This document shows, in pieces, positions 59,766-64,000 of a DNA stretch of 64,000 nt. Position 1 is the stretch's first letter. Each line of letters starts with the position of its first letter. The notes beneath the pieces are model-generated. The model saw nothing but the letters and a program-made list of their open reading frames with translations, was not told the DNA's origin and did no database searches. The translations under genes and the position numbers were made by a program. The DNA comes from Peromyscus leucopus (lineage: Eukaryota; Chordata; Mammalia; Rodentia; Cricetidae), in assembly GCF_004664715.2 (NCBI RefSeq), contig NC_051072.1, positions 39,494,142 to 39,558,141 of the forward strand, written 5' to 3'.

Positions 59766-61319
59766 TGAATTCTAAACCAAGTGCAGCTTCAAAGTATTTT
59801 CAAATTTTCAGTGACTAAAACTAAAATTTTACCAAAGCTAAAACAAACTAAAGATTAAGTTTACACTAATTTTTACTTTAGAAAAGCTTTCATATGAATC
59901 AATAAGTGAAGGTATCTATAATCTAATTTACATCAAAAACCCATGTAAAATATTAAATGGCATGTGCCAAACTCAGAAAACTACTTTTGCCAAAAATGAG
60001 AGAGAAGAAGGAAAGGCTAATGTCCTCATAGGAAAGTAGAATAATAACACACAGTTCACAGAAGAAGAAATAGAAAACTCCTATGAGCAGGAGAAAAAAA
60101 GTGTGGCCTCAGTGTTAATCAGCTGGAGCAGACCTTATTATTCCATGAATTATTTTGGTGAACTTTGTTAGCCATGAAAACCTTGATACTTGGCAGATTG
60201 GGGCCCATGACAGTAAAACATCACAGCTATTGTTAACAGTTTCCAAAGAACAGAGCACAATGTCTCTTAGAGTGTTCTTTAACTCTGATTCATATTTCTA
60301 AGAATCTATCCTGAACCAACACTCTAGGACCGATCTTCAAGGATACTTACTTTAGGACCATTAAAAGCACAAGTCAAACATCTAATATGAAAGAGGATGC
60401 TTGAAAAAAGGAGGCAGGCAATGAGTTACATTACTGAAATTTATGGAGCAATGTAGGGTAGGCTAAAACAAAAGAAATATGATTCTCACTTTACTATTTT
60501 AAACTATTAATTTAATCAAGTTAAAATGTTTTACTGGAATTCGAAGATTCAAGTCCTAATTATTTTGACACTGCAGAACTGCATTACAAGATTTCTTTTT
60601 TATACACTCTCTTGAATAAGAATTAGTGGATCATTAGGGAAGACTCTACATGAGTAATTTATAAAGGGAGGAAATGTTATATTACTGTTGTTGTTCTTGA
60701 ACTGAATAACGAATTCAACCATAAATGATTTACTGCCTCAATATCTATTGGCCCATATTTCCGTGCTAAGTATAGAAAGTTATTAGCTCTGTGGGCTTTC
60801 TGAATACATAACCTCCTAACATTCTTCCTTTGTCTTATAAAGCCCATTATTTATGTTCAATAATGATAAAATAGTCCATTTTCATGTGTTTACTGGAACA
60901 GCCATCAATTTCTTTCTATTGGTATTTCATTCTGAAACAGGAAATGTTCGGGGAAAGAAGACAGATCACTTTATGAACATTACTTTCATTATGTTTTTCA
61001 ACAGTAAGGATATTCTCACAAACTTTTAAATTTTAACCCCTTTGTAGCATGGAACAGTGGCCTAATTTGGGATTTAGGTATTAACAACTGTCCTGCATTT
61101 ACCCATGACTCAGTACATGGAATGGATGTCATATAAGACTATGCAGTTGGTAAGGCAGTTAACCAGATGAACATAGAAACAACATTGGGACTAAATGAAC
61201 TTTTTATTGCTTTCCAGTTTGAAGGGGACATGTCATTGCTAACAGCCAGATGACACTGCTGTGCGACAGCCTCTTGAGGTTACTCAGATTGTAGGAACAC
61301 TAGGAAGGACTTCAGAAGT
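59766..61319. other. Unassigned A+T-rich DNA
   Basis: No repeat, exon or simple tandem array is recognised. Confidence 0.45.
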
Positions 61320-61450
61320 CAACAACCTACTTGAGATTTAAGGAAGTTGAACTCACAAGTAGACCATTTGCCTGAGGTCACGCACCTAGTTAGTGGCAGA
61401 GAAGGAACAATGACAGAATTCTAGATTTACAGTCATCTGTTCCTCTATAA
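61320..61450 (-). repeat. MIR SINE
   Basis: 'TTAAGGAAGTTGAACTCACAAGTAGACCATTTGCCTGAGGTCACGCACCTAGTTAGTGGCAGAGAAGGAAC' matches 'gaggaaactgaggcacagagaggttaagtaacttgcccaaggtcacacagctagtaagtggcagagccgggattc', in the same orientation as the MIRs at 40.4 and 47.0 kb. Confidence 0.75.
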
Positions 61451-63045
61451 CTGCTTCTTGCATGCTGGGAACCTGGTCTACATCCAAGCTGGCTGTTTGA
61501 TGTGGAATTTGGAATGGTCTCTTTGTATTCCAAACCTGGCAGTTCAAACAAGAGGGGAAAAAAAAAATGTGTGCTGAGCAGAAGTATTGAACGAAAGACG
61601 AGGTTTTCCGTCTCCTTCCAGTCCATCCATGGACATCAGGGTTGTATGAAAGGGACCGCCGCTATGTATCACACAGCTGGTGTTAGGTCCAACTTTGCCC
61701 AAAATGCATGACCTTGGGTATTTCAATGAATGATCGATCTGGGCCTCAATTTTGTCATCTAATCAAAACTCATTATGATCTTCACAAGGCCCCTTTGTCT
61801 CTGTGTCACCGAGTAGGTGACATGTTTTCCTCTTCTTTCTCATTCTCTTCATTATTGCTTTCCTTTCCTGTTCTAGTTTTAGCTGTTTGTCCCGGCATTG
61901 CACTCATATTAAAGAAACCCCTGCAATCTGCTACCTAAAAGCAGAATTAAGTTAAATGGATGTGCCTAATAACGAGCACTCTTGCTGTGACTGTGATTGG
62001 ATATGACCAGTTAGGTGCTTTGTTATAATGTATTCACAGAAAAGGATCACATAACCCTGCCAAGGAGTTGATCTAGGGAACTTCGGTTGGGTATTGGTTT
62101 TAAATTTCAGGTATTTTCTTTCAGAGAACTTGCTGCTTTCCCCTTTTCGAGTCATCGAAGAGTAAAAATTTTAAATTAGTAACATGAAGCTTGCTAATTA
62201 GCCTCCAAAGAGCCATCTTTATATAACCAGTTTCTTTCCATGTAAGCAACCTGAAATTACATTGTTCAGATTTCCACAATTCATGAAATAAATAAGAGGG
62301 GGGAGGCAGGTGAGGGAAATATTTTGTAGCAGTGTGTCATCTAAGCTTAACGCATTCTAGAAGCCATTTAATTTTAAAGGATAAAAATGAATTCATAATC
62401 TTAGCAGTTGTTTCTTTTTTGAGGCGTAAGGATTGGGAATCTGGCCCAACCATCTCAGGAATACACAGAAAACACGTGCTTAGCCCCAGCCACAACTACA
62501 CTCACCATTAATATATACCTTAGTACATACTAACTTCTCAGTAAGTATTACTAATATTCTTATCACCTTGTCTTGTTATTGATAAGACTGCCCACCATAT
62601 TTCAGTCCACAATACAGTACACGCTCAAATATAATAAATTGTATCTCCTAAGAATGATCAAACATTATCACCAAGGAAACCTTTTTAAACTTCCTTGTGG
62701 TTTACGTCCATCTATTTATGAGAAAAGCAATATTCGAAAGCATTGTTATCTAGCCGTCAGACAGCTCCAGTTCCTGAGTGACCACCATTCGATCTGTATC
62801 ACTAGACAGCAAGCATCATCTCATGATAGGATAAGGTTTTACATCACTGTGTCAGTGCTAAGACTATCCAGGGCTCTAAATTTAGTACAAGACCTTCATT
62901 CAGGTATTGCTGGAGAAAATGTTGCAAAACCCTTACAATACTCAGAATATTTTATAACACAGACAAGAAAAACTGTGCAAATACTTGCATAGAATTTCTA
63001 TAGCCAACATGCAAGTGGCAAACTGGTCAAAGGAGAATAGGTACA
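61451..63045. other. Unassigned DNA
   Basis: No repeat or exon is recognised. It contains the longest open frame in the window (62,573-62,992, plus, 139 codons), with no recognisable domain, no signal peptide and no splice or promoter context. One frame of that length is about what chance gives in this much A+T-rich DNA. Confidence 0.45.
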
Positions 63046-63528
63046 TGTGGTGATATTGTGTTCCCCAAAATATTGTGCACCCTAATAAACGTATCTGGGG
63101 TCAGAGAACGGAGCAGCCACTACACATAGAGGCCAGAAAATGGTGGCACACACGCCTTTAATCCCAACATTCCAGATGCAGAGACCCATCCAGATCTCTG
63201 TGAGTTCAAAGCCACACTGGAAACAGCCAGGCATGGTGACTCACACCTTTAATCCCAGGAAGTGATGGCAGAAAGAAGAAAGGTATATAAGGCGTGAAAA
63301 CCAGGAACTGGTACTGGTTAAGCTTTTCGGCTTTTGAGAAGCAGTTCAGCTGAGATCCATTTGGATGAGGACTCAAAGGCTTCCAGTCTGAGGAAACAGA
63401 ATCAGCTGAGGAACTGGCAAGGTGAGGTGGCTGTGGCTTGTTCTGTCTCTCTGATCTTCCAGTGTTTACCGAAGTACCTGGCCCTGGGTTTGTTTTTATT
63501 AATAAGACCATTTAAGATTCATGCTACA
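63046..63528 (+). mobile_element. Solo LTR with captured B1-like core, 483 bp
   Basis: It starts TGTGGTGATATTGTGTTCCC and ends GATTCATGCTACA. 'CTAATAAACGTATCTGGGGTCAGAGAACGGAGCAGCC' precedes a B1-like core ('GGTGGCACACACGCCTTTAATCCC', 'CAGATCTCTGTGAGTTCAAAGCC', and a second 'TCACACCTTTAATCCC'). 'AAAGGTATATAAGGCG' is a good TATA box and 'TTTTTATTAATAAGACC' the polyadenylation area. The flanks GGTACA and GGTATA (63,040-63,045 and 63,529-63,534) match at 5 of 6, a 6-bp target duplication. It is the same family as 58.7 kb, in opposite orientation. Confidence 0.88.
63280..63295 (+). promoter_or_regulatory. TATA-box region of the LTR promoter
   Basis: GGTATATAAGGCG lies in the second half of the LTR, about 230 bases before its end, at a place suitable for initiating retroviral-type transcription. 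The homologous position in the 58.7-kb copy reads GGTATTTAAGAC, a weakened box. Confidence 0.55.
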
Positions 63529-63534
63529 GGTATA

Positions 63535-63790
63535 CCTGGAGGTAATCATATTAAGTGATTAAGACAGTCTTGAAATATAATATTATATTTTCTGTCATTG
63601 ATGGGTCTTAGATTTTCCACAGATCTGTAACTTCATGAAGGCGTATACAGTATGAAAGGGGAACTCTAATGGCAGAGGATGACAAGCAGAACTGATGGAA
63701 GGGTAAGAAAAGGGAGGGTCAGAGGGCTGGGGAGGAACGTCCTCAATATATTATATATGCTTGTAAAAAAAACTTTTAAAATAAACACTT
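63535..63790 (+). mobile_element. L1 3'-end fragment
   Basis: 'AATCATATTAAGTGATTAAGACAGTC', 'TTATATTTTCTGTCATTGATGGGTCTTAGATTTTC' resembles the end of rodent L1 ORF2 ('catcatactaagtga...cagac', 'ctcatatgtgggtcttagattt'). A G-rich part (AGAAAAGGGAGGGTCAGAGGGC) and an A-rich end follow. No open frame survives. Confidence 0.5.
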
Positions 63791-63799
63791 TTTAAACAA

Positions 63800-64000
63800 A
63801 ATAAAATATAAAATATGCTCAGTATCATTCATCAAAGAAATACAGTCACAACCACAATGAGACATTTCTTCACACACCCATTAGGATAATTGCTGTAGGA
63901 GAGAGACAGAAAGGGGTCAGAGAGGGAGGAAGGGAAGAAGGAAAAAGTGTTAATGAGGACATGGAAAAATTGAAACTTTCTGCACTGTTAGGAGAGTTAC
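63800..64000 (+). mobile_element. L1 ORF2 fragment running off the window edge
   Basis: 'AAATATGCTCAGTATCATTCATCAAAGAAATACAGTCACAACCACAATGAGACATTTCTTCACACACCCATTAGGATAATTGCTGT' matches 'aaaatgctcatcatcactggccatcagagaaatgcaaatcaaaaccacaatgagataccatctcacaccagttagaatggc', then a purine-rich insertion (63,899-63,946) and 'GTGTTAATGAGGACATGGAAAAATTGAAAC' continue it. It is a separate fragment from the one to its left, because it restarts upstream in ORF2. Confidence 0.8.

Noticed and set aside
62573..62992. Longest open frame in the window, 139 codons, plus strand
   Set aside because: No recognisable domain or motif and no splice, promoter or Kozak context. In 64 kb of A+T-rich DNA read in six frames, about one frame of this length is expected by chance.

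Overview
The window looks like non-coding, repeat-rich nuclear DNA of a cricetid rodent (deer mouse, vole or hamster type). The evidence is the SINE content: B1 copies, including the variant in which the usual B1 3' half reads like GATCCAGGACA followed by CAAAACTACA; tRNA-derived B2 and B4/RSINE-type copies ending in (CA)n; ID elements; and LTRs carrying B1-like cores. The base composition is A+T-rich and CpG-poor, with no CpG island. I recognise no protein-coding exon, no structural RNA gene and no CRISPR-like array. The many short open frames lie in SINEs, microsatellites or A+T-rich unique DNA, and none encodes a protein I recognise. The window is best read as part of a large intron or an intergenic desert.

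Layout. 0-7.4 kb is mostly unassigned DNA with a degenerate tandem array at 0.53 kb and an ID element at 3.6 kb. 7.4-16.2 kb is repeat-dense: B2, an L1 3' end, B4-type SINEs, a reverse-oriented LTR (9.88-10.40 kb), a young B1, several microsatellites and a B4 split by another rodent repeat. 16-25 kb is sparse, with old B1-like fragments and a fossil hAT-type transposon at 24.7 kb. 25.4-26.4 kb holds a B1 and an LTR-like element bounded by a perfect 39-bp inverted repeat. 28.3-36.3 kb is almost free of SINEs. 36.3-37.5 kb is an L1 fragment interrupted by a B2. 39-49.6 kb holds ancient mammalian repeats (MIR, L2, MLT1-like, L1), an exact-period 120-bp tandem duplication and a B2. 50.39-50.87 kb is a segment bounded by 52-bp inverted repeats that I cannot assign to a family. 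52 kb is a solo LTR. 55.9-57.8 kb is the 3' part of a non-autonomous endogenous retrovirus-like element with its polypurine tract and 3' LTR. 58.4-59.8 and 63.0-64.0 kb hold two further LTRs, B4 SINEs and L1 pieces.

No genes act together here. The coherent story is transposon history: successive insertions, some nested (B2 in L1, LTR in a B4 tail, a rodent repeat in B4), with microsatellites growing from SINE tails. I found no convincing new biological system. The structures most deserving a second look are the two inverted-repeat elements at 25.9 and 50.4 kb, the 120-bp duplication at 45.6 kb, the LTR group with captured B1-like cores, and the SINE-poor interval at 31-36 kb. All family names come from remembered consensus features and no database was searched.
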